Assembly (NCBI GenBank): GCA_025966225.1
Contig: JAOPVI010000019.1
Coordinates: forward strand, 1 to 57,881
Length of the DNA: 57,881 bases
Direction of reading: 5' to 3'
DNA from: Mycobacterium sp.
Lineage (GTDB): Bacteria; Actinomycetota; Actinomycetes; Mycobacteriales; Mycobacteriaceae
Shown: positions 1 to 7,175 of the stretch, in pieces
How positions within the stretch are numbered: the first letter of the stretch is position 1
Layout: every line of letters starts with the position of its first letter
Notes under the pieces: generated by a model
Told to the model about the DNA's origin: nothing
Databases searched by the model: none
What the model saw: only the letters and a program-made list of their open reading frames with translations
Made by a program: the position numbers and the translations under genes

Positions 1-1
1 G

Positions 2-74
2 TGCGCCCGAAGGGATTCGAACCCCCAACCTTCTGATCCGTAGTCAGATGCTCTATCCGTTGAGCTACGGGCGC
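2..74 (-). tRNA. argV: tRNA-Arg (ACG)
   Basis: On the minus strand this folds as a standard 73-nt cloverleaf. The acceptor arms are GCGCCCG (68-74) and CGGGCGC (3-9), with discriminator A. The anticodon loop is CT-ACG-GA between TGACT/ATCAG-type arms, and the T-arm has GGTTCGAATC. No CCA is encoded. A tRNA-Ser lies just upstream on the same strand, the same pair found next to hisC2 in M. tuberculosis. Confidence 0.96.
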
Positions 75-112
75 TAGTCTTCAGTTGTCAACGCTGACGC
101 GAGCCAGCGTGG

Positions 113-201
113 CGGAGGCGAGAGGATTTGAACCTCCGGTCCCCTTTAAGAGGGACAACTCATTAGCAGTGAGTCCCATTCGGCCGCTCTGGCACGCCTC
201 C
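113..201 (-). tRNA. serX: tRNA-Ser (GCT)
   Basis: This is an 89-nt minus-strand tRNA with a long variable arm, as expected for a class II tRNA. The acceptor stem GGAGGCG/CGCCTCC closes at 195-201 and 114-120. The anticodon loop CTGCTAA lies between ACTCA and TGAGT, giving GCT. It is followed 38 bp downstream by tRNA-Arg, so the two may be co-transcribed. The gene symbol is by analogy with M. tuberculosis. Confidence 0.96.
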
Positions 202-317
202 TGAACGATCCGAGGGTACCGGACCCAAGCCTGACCGCCGGGAGCAGCGTACACAGCCGGGCCAGCGGAAGGCAAAGCACTTGGCTCAGCCATCGTCGGG
301 CACCTTTAGGCCGCCCC

Positions 318-323
318 TAGACT
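318..323 (+). promoter_or_regulatory. -10 box for a leaderless hisC2 transcript
   Basis: TAGACT ends 6 nt before the GTG start at 330 and there is no Shine-Dalgarno sequence. The spacing puts the likely transcription start on the start codon itself. This is inference from spacing; no -35 is obvious. Confidence 0.5.
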
Positions 324-329
324 GGCCGG

Positions 330-1385
330 GTGACCGCCCGCCTGCGCCCCGAGCTGGCTGACCTGCCCGCTTACACCCCGGGCCGGAACGTCCCCGGGGC
401 GATAAAGATCGCGAGCAACGAGACGGTCGACGGCCCGCTGCCCAGCGTGCGCATCGCCATCGAGAAGGCGACCGAGCTGATCAACCGCTACCCCGACAAC
501 GGGTACGCCGAGCTCCGGGACCGCCTCGCCAAGTACGTGAACTTCGCCCCCGAACACATCTCGGTGGGCAGCGGGTCGGTCAGCCTCTGCCAGCAGCTCA
601 TCCAGATCACCAGCACCGTGGGCGACGAGGTGCTGTTCGGCTGGCGCAGCTTCGAGATCTACCCATTGCAGGTCCGCACCGCAGGCGCCACGCCCATCCA
701 GATACCGCTCACCGACTACACCTTCGACCTGGACGCCATGCTGGCGGCGATCACCGACCGCACCCGGCTGGTCTTCGTCTGCAACCCCAACAACCCGACA
801 AGCACGGTCGTCGACCCCGATGCGCTCGCCCGGTTCGTCGACGCGGTGCCTTCGGACATCCTCATCGCCATCGACGAGGCCTACGTCGAGTACATTCGCG
901 ACGGCCAGGCGCCCGACAGCTTCCAACTCGTCCGCGATCATGCCAACGTCGTTGTGCTACGCACCTTTTCGAAGGCCTACGGGCTGGCCGGACTCCGCAT
1001 CGGATACGCCGTCGGCGATCCGGAGCTCATCACCGCGCTTGGAAAGGTCTACGTGCCGTTCACCGCGACCAGCGTGTCTCAGGCCGCGGCCATTGCGTCA
1101 TTGGATGCCGCGGACCAGCTGCTGGCGCGCACCGATGCCGTCGTCGCCGAGCGCACGCGGGTGAGTACGGCACTGCGGGCGGCCGGCTTCACCGTCCCGC
1201 CGTCGCAGGCGAACTTCGTGTGGCTGCCGCTTGCGGAGCAGACCATGGACTTCGTGAACAGCGCGGCCGATAACCGCCTGCTCGTCCGGCCCTATGGCCA
1301 GGACGGGGTGCGGGTCACCGTTTCCGCCGCGTCGGAGGACGATGCGTTTCTCGAGTTCGCAACCCGTTGGAAAGAAGGTCAATGA
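330..1385 (+). CDS. hisC2: Aromatic/histidinol-phosphate aminotransferase (HisC2/Pat type)
   Basis: A PLP-dependent fold-type I aminotransferase of 351 residues that transfers amino groups to aromatic 2-oxo acids or histidinol-phosphate. It matches M. tuberculosis Rv3772 (HisC2/Pat) closely from the first residue (TARLRPELA). Visible motifs are the substrate-pocket ASNET near residues 28-32, NPNNPTS (152-158), the PLP-phenol Asp in IDEAYVEY (181-188), and the Schiff-base lysine K215 in RTFSKAYGLAG. The GTG start is chosen from the remembered homologue and the -10 box 6 nt upstream. The next gene overlaps its stop (ATGA), so they form an operon. HisC2/Pat paralogues are usually distinct from the histidine-operon hisC, so an aromatic substrate is likely; the sequence alone does not settle this. 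Confidence 0.9.
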   Translation: MTARLRPELADLPAYTPGRNVPGAIKIASNETVDGPLPSVRIAIEKATELINRYPDNGYAELRDRLAKYVNFAPEHISVGSGSVSLCQQLIQITSTVGDEVLFGWRSFEIYPLQVRTAGATPIQIPLTDYTFDLDAMLAAITDRTRLVFVCNPNNPTSTVVDPDALARFVDAVPSDILIAIDEAYVEYIRDGQAPDSFQLVRDHANVVVLRTFSKAYGLAGLRIGYAVGDPELITALGKVYVPFTATSVSQAAAIASLDAADQLLARTDAVVAERTRVSTALRAAGFTVPPSQANFVWLPLAEQTMDFVNSAADNRLLVRPYGQDGVRVTVSAASEDDAFLEFATRWKEGQ

Positions 1386-1855
1386 GCCTCGCACGCAAGA
1401 CGTTCACCGAACTGGCGGCCCGCACCGATGTGATCCCGGACGCCGCACTCGACGCGTTCTGGGCAACGTTGGAGCCCGCGTCCATCGACTTCATGATCGG
1501 CGAGTGGAAGGGCGGCGAGTTCGACACCGGTCACCGGTCGAACGGCTTCATGAAGAAGCTCAACTGGTTCGGCAAGACGTTCGTATCCGCCTCCGACGCC
1601 AAGCCGTTGGTATGCCTGGACGACGACGGCAACAAGTTCTCCAACGTCGAGGCGATGAAGGGCGAAGCGAGCCTGTGGCTCGAAGAGTTCCGCGGCGAGG
1701 TGACCGCAGCCATGGTCTACGACGGAGCACCCATCCACGACCACTTCAAAAAGGTCGACGACCACGCGGTCATGGGCATCATGAACGGCAAGGGCGCAAT
1801 CGACGTCAGCTCCGGATCACCGCGGCATCTGTACTTCTACCTCGAACGCGTTTGA
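1382..1855 (+). CDS. GXWXG / DUF4334 domain protein
   Basis: A 157-residue soluble protein of the GXWXG-DUF4334 family. The name-giving motif is seen near residues 40-45 (IGEWKGGEF). The DUF4334 part near 105-150 contains the typical MVYDGAPIHDHFKKVDDHAVMG stretch, described here in two pieces: MVYDGAPIHDHFKK and VDDHAVMG. No catalytic residues or signal peptide are seen and the biochemical role is unknown. The ATG at 1382 overlaps the hisC2 stop as ATGA, which favours it over the in-frame TTG at 1367 and suggests translational coupling. A role linked to amino-acid metabolism is only a context inference. Confidence 0.85.
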   Translation: MSLARKTFTELAARTDVIPDAALDAFWATLEPASIDFMIGEWKGGEFDTGHRSNGFMKKLNWFGKTFVSASDAKPLVCLDDDGNKFSNVEAMKGEASLWLEEFRGEVTAAMVYDGAPIHDHFKKVDDHAVMGIMNGKGAIDVSSGSPRHLYFYLERV

Positions 1856-1872
1856 CGCATATCGTTGAGCAG

Positions 1873-2277
1873 ATGAACGCGCACGTTCGTACCGCGGCAG
1901 CAGCGCTGATCACGGTTGGCGTGCTCGCCGGCTGCAGCCAAACGACCACCGGCACGGTCGCGATGACCACCGAGCCGGGCCCGACGACGATGCGCAGTTC
2001 GAAACCCACGCCGACGCCGAACAGCCCGACGTCGTCGCCGCGGCCGTCGACCCCCGGCGCCCCTGCACCCGACGACGCGCTGACCATGACGTGCAAGGAG
2101 TACTCCGGCCTCGACGAGGACACCCAGCAGGCCGTCATCGACGAGATCCTGGGCCAGGAAGGTTCGGTGCTCGGCCCGGAGAACGCCGAGCTCGCCAAGA
2201 CGCTGGCCGATGCGACCTGCGGGTTCCTGCCCGACGCCGTGCTCAGCGAGATCCTTTTCGGCGGCCCGCCGCCGTAG
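1873..2277 (+). CDS. Small secreted lipoprotein, possibly HdeA-like
   Basis: A 134-residue lipoprotein. Residues 1-20 form a signal peptide (RTAAAALITVGVLAG) ending in the lipobox LAGC, so the cysteine at about 21 should be lipidated. A Thr/Pro/Ser-rich linker follows (about 25-70), then a compact domain with two cysteines (MTCKEYSGLDEDTQQAVID ... DATCGFLP) that could form a disulfide. The TCKEYSGLDEDTQ start resembles the TCEDFLAVDES start of the acid chaperone HdeA, but the resemblance is short and the call is tentative. The ATG at 1873 is the first methionine before the signal peptide. It sits 17 bp after the DUF4334 gene and 19 bp before echA21. Confidence 0.8.
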   Translation: MNAHVRTAAAALITVGVLAGCSQTTTGTVAMTTEPGPTTMRSSKPTPTPNSPTSSPRPSTPGAPAPDDALTMTCKEYSGLDEDTQQAVIDEILGQEGSVLGPENAELAKTLADATCGFLPDAVLSEILFGGPPP

Positions 2278-2283
2278 ACCCGC

Positions 2284-2289
2284 TAGCCT
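2284..2289 (+). promoter_or_regulatory. -10 box for a leaderless echA21 transcript
   Basis: TAGCCT ends 7 nt before the ATG at 2297, with no ribosome-binding site between. The box lies just after the lipoprotein stop, so echA21 may have its own promoter inside the run of same-strand genes. Confidence 0.45.
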
Positions 2290-2296
2290 TCCTTTC

Positions 2297-3121
2297 ATGG
2301 GCACAACTTACGAATCCCTCGCCGTCGACGTCGACGCCCACGTCGCTCAAGTCACCCTGCTGGGGCCCGGCAAGGGCAACGCCATGGGACCCGCGTTCTG
2401 GGCCGAGTTGCCGGTCGCATTCGAAACGCTCGACGCCGACCCCGACGTCAGGGCCATCGTGCTCACCGGTTCGGGGAAGAACTTCAGCTACGGCCTCGAC
2501 CTGGCCGCGATGGGTGACACCCTCGGCCCGATGATGGCCGACGGTGCGCTGGCCCGGCCCCGCGCCGACTTCCACACGCGCCTGCGCACGATGCAGCAGT
2601 CCATCACTGCCGTCGCGGACTGCCGCACACCGGTCATCGCGTCGGTGCACGGCTGGTGCATCGGCGGCGGCGTCGACCTGATCTCGGCGGTCGACATCCG
2701 GTACGCCAGCGCGGACGCGAAGTTCTCGGTGCGCGAGGTCAAGCTCGCCATCGTCGCCGACGTGGGCAGCCTGGCCAGGCTGCCCCTCATCCTGTCCGAA
2801 GGACACCTTCGCGAATTGGCGTTGACGGGCAAGGACATAGATGCCGCGCGGGCCGAGAAGATCGGCTTGGTCAACGACGTCTACGACGACGCCGACGCGT
2901 CGTTGGCCGCCGCCCACGCCACCGCCGCGGAGATCGCCGCCAACCCGCCGCTCGTCGTGCAGGGCGTCAAGGACGTGCTCGACGAGCAGCGCACCGCACA
3001 GGTATCGGCGAGCCTTCGCTATGTGGCAGCGTGGAACTCGGCGTTCCTGCCGAGCAACGATCTGACCGAGGGCATCAGCGCGATGTTCGCCAAGCGGGCG
3101 CCCGAGTTCAAGGGCGAATGA
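2297..3121 (+). CDS. echA21: Crotonase-family enzyme EchA21, likely dienoyl-CoA isomerase
   Basis: A 274-residue enoyl-CoA hydratase/isomerase, the same length as M. tuberculosis EchA21 (Rv3774). The oxyanion-hole segments are KNFSYGLDLAAMG (61-73) and HGWCIGGGVDL (118-128). Residues E147 and D155 in SVREVKLAIVADVGSLARLP match the two catalytic acids of delta3,5-delta2,4-dienoyl-CoA isomerase (EVDVGLAADVGTLQRLP in the mammalian enzyme). This fits an isomerase acting on unsaturated fatty acids with odd-position double bonds better than a plain hydratase. The protein is cytosolic and would feed beta-oxidation. The start ATG has a TAGCCT box 7 nt upstream and no Shine-Dalgarno. Confidence 0.88.
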   Translation: MGTTYESLAVDVDAHVAQVTLLGPGKGNAMGPAFWAELPVAFETLDADPDVRAIVLTGSGKNFSYGLDLAAMGDTLGPMMADGALARPRADFHTRLRTMQQSITAVADCRTPVIASVHGWCIGGGVDLISAVDIRYASADAKFSVREVKLAIVADVGSLARLPLILSEGHLRELALTGKDIDAARAEKIGLVNDVYDDADASLAAAHATAAEIAANPPLVVQGVKDVLDEQRTAQVSASLRYVAAWNSAFLPSNDLTEGISAMFAKRAPEFKGE

Positions 3122-3164
3122 CCTGGAACCGGCGGGCGTTGGGTCAGTACGACCTGCGGGCGGT

Positions 3165-3473
3165 TCAGCTGATCGAGTCCCGGAACTTGATGGCCTCGGT
3201 CGCGACCTGGATCGCGTCGGCGATGTCCAGGACGGGCTGGATCTGCCATTCGGCGAACGGCGCGAACGTGGCGACGTCGGCCAACTCGTTCGGGTTGTCG
3301 GTCTCGATCACCGCGTACCCGCCGTTGCCGTCGGCGCGGCCGAGGAACTGGTGATACGTCGTGCCCTCCGGCGGTGACCACTTCGAATACAGCGCGAGGA
3401 TGCGTTTGGCGGCGGCCTCATTCTCGCTCGCGGAGCCGCCGAGCCGGAACGTCCAAGAAACCACGTATTTCAT
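3165..3473 (-). CDS. DUF3303 small alpha/beta protein
   Basis: A 102-residue protein beginning MKYVVSWTFRLGGS, typical of DUF3303. Such proteins have a dimeric ferredoxin-like fold, with HQFLGRADGNGGYAVIETD in the middle and an acidic AEWQIQPVLDI stretch. Function is unknown. The ATG at 3473 is preceded by a strong GGGGGAG ribosome-binding site 4 nt upstream, so the longer open frame reaching 3680 is rejected. It is convergent with echA21 and divergent from the acetolactate-synthase-like gene; the 226 bp to that gene hold no supported ORF. Confidence 0.8.
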   Translation of the reverse strand: MKYVVSWTFRLGGSASENEAAAKRILALYSKWSPPEGTTYHQFLGRADGNGGYAVIETDNPNELADVATFAPFAEWQIQPVLDIADAIQVATEAIKFRDSIS

Positions 3474-3699
3474 TGCTCCCCCTACAGATAGGTCCTGCAC
3501 TGCGCTATTAGTGCGGAAACACCCTTCAGAGCACGGTCTAACCGCACGGTTCACAGTGTGCTCCCAGGCTGCGTCGGTTATGGCCGAATGGCGAAGGAAT
3601 CGCAGCTTGTTCACATTGAACGACGAGGTGGCGGCGGAACTCCAGAGCTTGAGCGCCGCGATATTCGCATTCGCGCCCAAGCCGGCCGTCTAGGCTCGG

Positions 3700-5364
3700 A
3701 TGGTGGCAGAACCCAGCCGGACAACCGCCGAACTGATCGTCGAATGCCTCGAAAACGAGGGCGTCACGCACGTCTTCGGGATACCCGGCGAAGAGAACAT
3801 CCGACTCGTCGACGCGCTCTCGCGGTCATCGATCGAGTACGTGCTGACCCGCCACGAACAAGGCGCCTCGTTCATGGCGGAAGTCTACGGTCGGCTGACC
3901 GGCAACGCCGGGGTGTGCTCGGCAACCCTGGGGCCGGGCGCCATCAACCTGTTGCTTGGCGTCGCCGACGCAACGACGAACTCCACTCCCGTACTCGCCC
4001 TGTCGGCGCAGGTCGGCATGAAGCGCAGCTACAAGGAGTCGCATCAGAGCGTCGACCTCGTCTCCTTGTTCGCACCGGTGACGAAGTGGTCCGCACTGGT
4101 CGCCACGCCGGGCGCGGTGCCCGAGATGGTGCGCAAGGCCTTCAAGCTGGCGCAGACCGAACGCCCGGGCGCGGTGTACCTGGCGGTGCCAGAGGACGTC
4201 GAGGATTCCCCAGCCCCTGAGGGTGCGATTCCGTTGCGCGTCAACGTTCCTCGGCCGGACGATCCCTCGGCCGCGCAAGTGGCGCGAGCCGCCGAGATCC
4301 TGCGCGCCGCCCGCAATCCCGTGCTGCTGGCGGGTCACGGTGCGGCGCGTACCCACGCGTCCGACGCGGTGCGCCGCTTCGCCGAGACGCTCGGCATGCC
4401 GGTCGCCACGACATTCCACGGCAAGGGCGTCATGCCCGACGACCACCCACTCGCACTCGGCGCAGTGGGTTTCATGCGCCACGACTACGTCAACTTCGGC
4501 TTCGACCAGGCCGACGTCATCGTCGCCGTCGGTTACGAACCGCAGGAGTTCGATCCGGTCCGCATCAACCCCCACGGGGACACCAAAATCATTCACCTTC
4601 ACCGCTTTCCAGCGGAAGTGGACGAACACTACGACGTCGCCGTCGGGTTGCACGCTGACATCGGCCGTTGCCTCGACGCGCTCGCCGAGGCCGTCGACCT
4701 CGACAAGCCGTACACGTCTGGCGACGAACGCATCCGTGCCCTGCTCGCCGACGAACTCGACCGCGGCCGCGCCGACGACAGCTTTCCGCTGGCGCCGGCC
4801 AGAATCGTCGCCGATACCCGGGCGGCGCTCGGACGCGACGACATCGTGCTCGTCGACACCGGCGCCCTGAAGATGTGGATGGCCAGGCTCTATCCGACCT
4901 TCGAGCCCAACACCTGTCTGATCTCCAATGGGCTCTCGACCATGGCATGGACGCTGCCCGGCGCGATCGCGGCGAAGATCGTGCGGCCGACGGCCAACGT
5001 GCTCGTTGCGACGGGGGATGGCTCGTTCCTGATGAATTCGCAGGAGATCGAGACGGCGCTGCGGGTCGGCACGCCCATCGTCATCCTCATCTGGGTGGAC
5101 GACGCCTACGGGTTGATCAGCTGGAAGATGGACCTCGAGATCGGGCACAACGTCGACACCCGGTTCGGCAACCCGGATTTCGTCGCATACGCCGAGAGCT
5201 TCGGTGCGAAGGGCTATCGGATCTCGTCCGCAGACGAGCTACTTCCCACCTTGCGGGAGGCGCTTGCGGCCGACACCGTCAGCATCATCGCCTGCCCCGT
5301 CGACTACAGCGCCAACAGTGAGCTCATCGCGTCACTCGGTGAACTCGACGAAGCCTGGTCCTAG
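3700..5364 (+). CDS. Acetolactate-synthase-like ThDP enzyme
   Basis: A thiamine-diphosphate-dependent enzyme of 554 residues, the size of an acetolactate synthase large subunit. The order is ThDP-PYR domain (1-175) with catalytic Glu53 in RHEQGASFMAEVYGR, a central transhydrogenase-like domain (190-330), and the ThDP-PP domain (370-530) with the metal motif GDGSFLMNSQEIETA. The usual Asn end of that motif reads WVDDAYGLI, as in catabolic (AlsS/BudB-type) synthases (LIWIDGTY). This and the absence of a regulatory-subunit gene suggest a stand-alone 2-oxoacid ligase or decarboxylase rather than the biosynthetic IlvB. TAGGCT lies 3 nt before the ATG at 3700 and 6 nt before the in-frame GTG at 3703, so a leaderless start at 3703 is possible. 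Confidence 0.87.
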   Translation: MVAEPSRTTAELIVECLENEGVTHVFGIPGEENIRLVDALSRSSIEYVLTRHEQGASFMAEVYGRLTGNAGVCSATLGPGAINLLLGVADATTNSTPVLALSAQVGMKRSYKESHQSVDLVSLFAPVTKWSALVATPGAVPEMVRKAFKLAQTERPGAVYLAVPEDVEDSPAPEGAIPLRVNVPRPDDPSAAQVARAAEILRAARNPVLLAGHGAARTHASDAVRRFAETLGMPVATTFHGKGVMPDDHPLALGAVGFMRHDYVNFGFDQADVIVAVGYEPQEFDPVRINPHGDTKIIHLHRFPAEVDEHYDVAVGLHADIGRCLDALAEAVDLDKPYTSGDERIRALLADELDRGRADDSFPLAPARIVADTRAALGRDDIVLVDTGALKMWMARLYPTFEPNTCLISNGLSTMAWTLPGAIAAKIVRPTANVLVATGDGSFLMNSQEIETALRVGTPIVILIWVDDAYGLISWKMDLEIGHNVDTRFGNPDFVAYAESFGAKGYRISSADELLPTLREALAADTVSIIACPVDYSANSELIASLGELDEAWS

Positions 5365-5371
5365 CGGCAGG

Positions 5372-5665
5372 TCAGACGTCGGAGGTCGTGAACCTGGTCT
5401 TGACCGGAGGTGCTGCGAGTAGCGGCGGAAGGTCGGTGATCTTGCCTTCCCCGGCGCGGAAGGCACGGTAGGCCTCGTCAGCCTCGACGGATGCCCAGCT
5501 TTCGTAGATGACCCAGTGCGCCTCGTCGTCTTCGTCGACGAGCACGTCGGTCACGAGATTCCCGTCGAAGGCGCGGGTCTTGACGAGCTCCCGCCGGAAC
5601 ACTTCGGTTCCCTCACCAAGTGATTCCGGCTTGAACCTCAACTCTAGTAACACGGTGACGGGCAT
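5372..5665 (-). CDS. Antibiotic biosynthesis monooxygenase (ABM) domain protein
   Basis: A 97-residue ABM/YgiN-type protein with a single ferredoxin-like domain. MPVTVLLELRFKPE forms the first strand and VIYESWASVEADEAYRA carries the conserved E-x-W segment of the family. Members are small oxygenases or quinone-linked proteins that usually dimerise; no cofactor site can be read. The ATG at 5665 is chosen because AAGGAG lies 7 nt upstream; the in-frame GTG at 5671 would leave only 1 nt. It is convergent with the preceding gene with a 7-bp gap. Confidence 0.82.
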   Translation of the reverse strand: MPVTVLLELRFKPESLGEGTEVFRRELVKTRAFDGNLVTDVLVDEDDEAHWVIYESWASVEADEAYRAFRAGEGKITDLPPLLAAPPVKTRFTTSDV

Positions 5666-5740
5666 GAACACGCTCCTTACGTCTCGGTGGCCTCGTGCGC
5701 AGCACGCACGCGCTGCTCCAAGCCTGCCAGACCGTCAGTT

Positions 5741-7147
5741 TCAATCGGCAGTCGCGGTCAGCGCCCTGCGGGCAGTGGCCCGTCGCTCCTCGATGGTGCG
5801 ACCGAACTCCTGCAACAACAACGGGTTACGTTGCACCAACATCTCGAGGTGGCCGCGGTCGACCTGCACGACCGTCACCTCGTCGACGGCCTGCGCGTTG
5901 CCGATCACCGGCTGCCGCGTCAGGGTGCTCTGCCCGAAGTAGCCGCCCTCGTCGAGTGTGCCGATCGGTATCTCCGAACCGTCGTCCGCGCCCCCGGTGA
6001 GTCGTACCCGGCCCGAGACGATGAACGTCATGCGCTCAGGGACCACTCCGGAGCGTTGGATCACCTCGTCGGCGCCGTAGCGCTCCAACGTGGCGTTCGG
6101 AACGACGGCCTGCTGATCGTCAACGCTGAGCCGCAGTGTTGGCGCGACCACCTTGCGCACTGCCTCGGCAACCTGCTCGGGTGTCGAGAGCTTGTCTCCG
6201 ACCTCGTTGAGGTGCAGGCCCTCGCGCCTCGCGGCGTACCAGATCCATTGCAAAAACGCAGTTTTCGCGGCGCCATCGTCAGCGGGCGAGTTGAGTGGAA
6301 TATTGGTGCGGTATTCCTGGCCGCCCGACGGCGATGCGGAGACCGTCGCGTCCTGCCGCCGCTGGGGCAGCTCGCCCGCCACCCGCGCCAGCATGGCGCA
6401 CACCTGGTTGGGCGGGTCGTCGAGCGAGAAGGTCGTCGTCACAGTGATCTTGTGCTTGCTCTCGGGACGGCTCAGGTTGGTGAACGATGCCCCGGCCAGC
6501 ACCGAGTTCGGCGTGATCTGTAGTCCGGTACTGGTCTCGAGATGCACTGCTCGCCAGTTCACTTCCACGACCCGTCCGCGCGCCGCCGGCGTTTCCAACC
6601 AGTCCCCCAGTTGGAACGGCTGCTCGAACAGCATCAGCAGTCCAGAGATGATCTGGCCGACGGAGTTCTGCAGCGTCAAGCCGATGACGATCGACGTCAC
6701 GCCGAGCGCAGTAAAGAGGCCACGCACGTTGGCGCCCCAGATGAAGGAGAAGATCAGCGCCAGGCCTACCGCGATGACGAGAAACCGTCCGACGTCGATG
6801 AAGATCGTCGGAACCCGTTTCCGCCACGTTCCTGCCGGGGCACCCTGAAACAGCGTGGCGTTCACCCCCGACAGCACTAGCACCAGAACCACGAATGCGA
6901 AGAGCGTGCCGACCATCCGGACCGGTGTGGCGCTTGGCGGCACCTGCTTGGCCTCGATCAACAGGAGCAATAGCGCCCCGAGCGGGAGCAGGTAGTTGCG
7001 CAGTAGTGTCACCGGCCGGACGAGGAAGCTGTCCCTGCGGCGCAGCGCGTGTTGCCACTCGGTCAGCGCTACCAGCCCGACCGGCAATCCAATGGCAATT
7101 CCGACTGCCCAGTAGAACCACGTCGATGTGAAGACGTCGGTGCTCAT
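5741..7147 (-). CDS. MscS-family channel with C-terminal cyclic-nucleotide-binding-like domain (Rv2434c type)
   Basis: A 468-residue membrane channel. Hydrophobic segments lie near residues 8-28, 48-65, 78-98 and 118-138, followed by the pore helix and MscS core (VTSIVIGLTLQNSVGQIISGL, about 150-170) and the beta domain (GRVVEVNWRAVHLETSTG). The C-terminus (about 355-450) is a cNMP-binding fold. Its phosphate-binding cassette has Q406 in place of the ribose-binding Glu (FGQ for FGE), and V414 where the cyclic-phosphate Arg is expected (PV for PR), so canonical cAMP binding is doubtful. The ATG at 7147 leaves a 28-bp gap after the cyclase gene; the longer frame to 7222 would overlap it. It pairs with the upstream cyclase as Rv2435c-Rv2434c do in M. 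tuberculosis. Confidence 0.88.
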   Translation of the reverse strand: MSTDVFTSTWFYWAVGIAIGLPVGLVALTEWQHALRRRDSFLVRPVTLLRNYLLPLGALLLLLIEAKQVPPSATPVRMVGTLFAFVVLVLVLSGVNATLFQGAPAGTWRKRVPTIFIDVGRFLVIAVGLALIFSFIWGANVRGLFTALGVTSIVIGLTLQNSVGQIISGLLMLFEQPFQLGDWLETPAARGRVVEVNWRAVHLETSTGLQITPNSVLAGASFTNLSRPESKHKITVTTTFSLDDPPNQVCAMLARVAGELPQRRQDATVSASPSGGQEYRTNIPLNSPADDGAAKTAFLQWIWYAARREGLHLNEVGDKLSTPEQVAEAVRKVVAPTLRLSVDDQQAVVPNATLERYGADEVIQRSGVVPERMTFIVSGRVRLTGGADDGSEIPIGTLDEGGYFGQSTLTRQPVIGNAQAVDEVTVVQVDRGHLEMLVQRNPLLLQEFGRTIEERRATARRALTATAD

Positions 7148-7175
7148 CGGCGCACTCTGCTCTTCGCGCAAGCGC

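Noticed and set aside
3474..3699. Short ORFs on both strands between the DUF3303 and acetolactate-synthase-like genes
   Set aside because: None has a ribosome-binding site or family resemblance, and the DUF3303 start is fixed by a strong Shine-Dalgarno at 3473.
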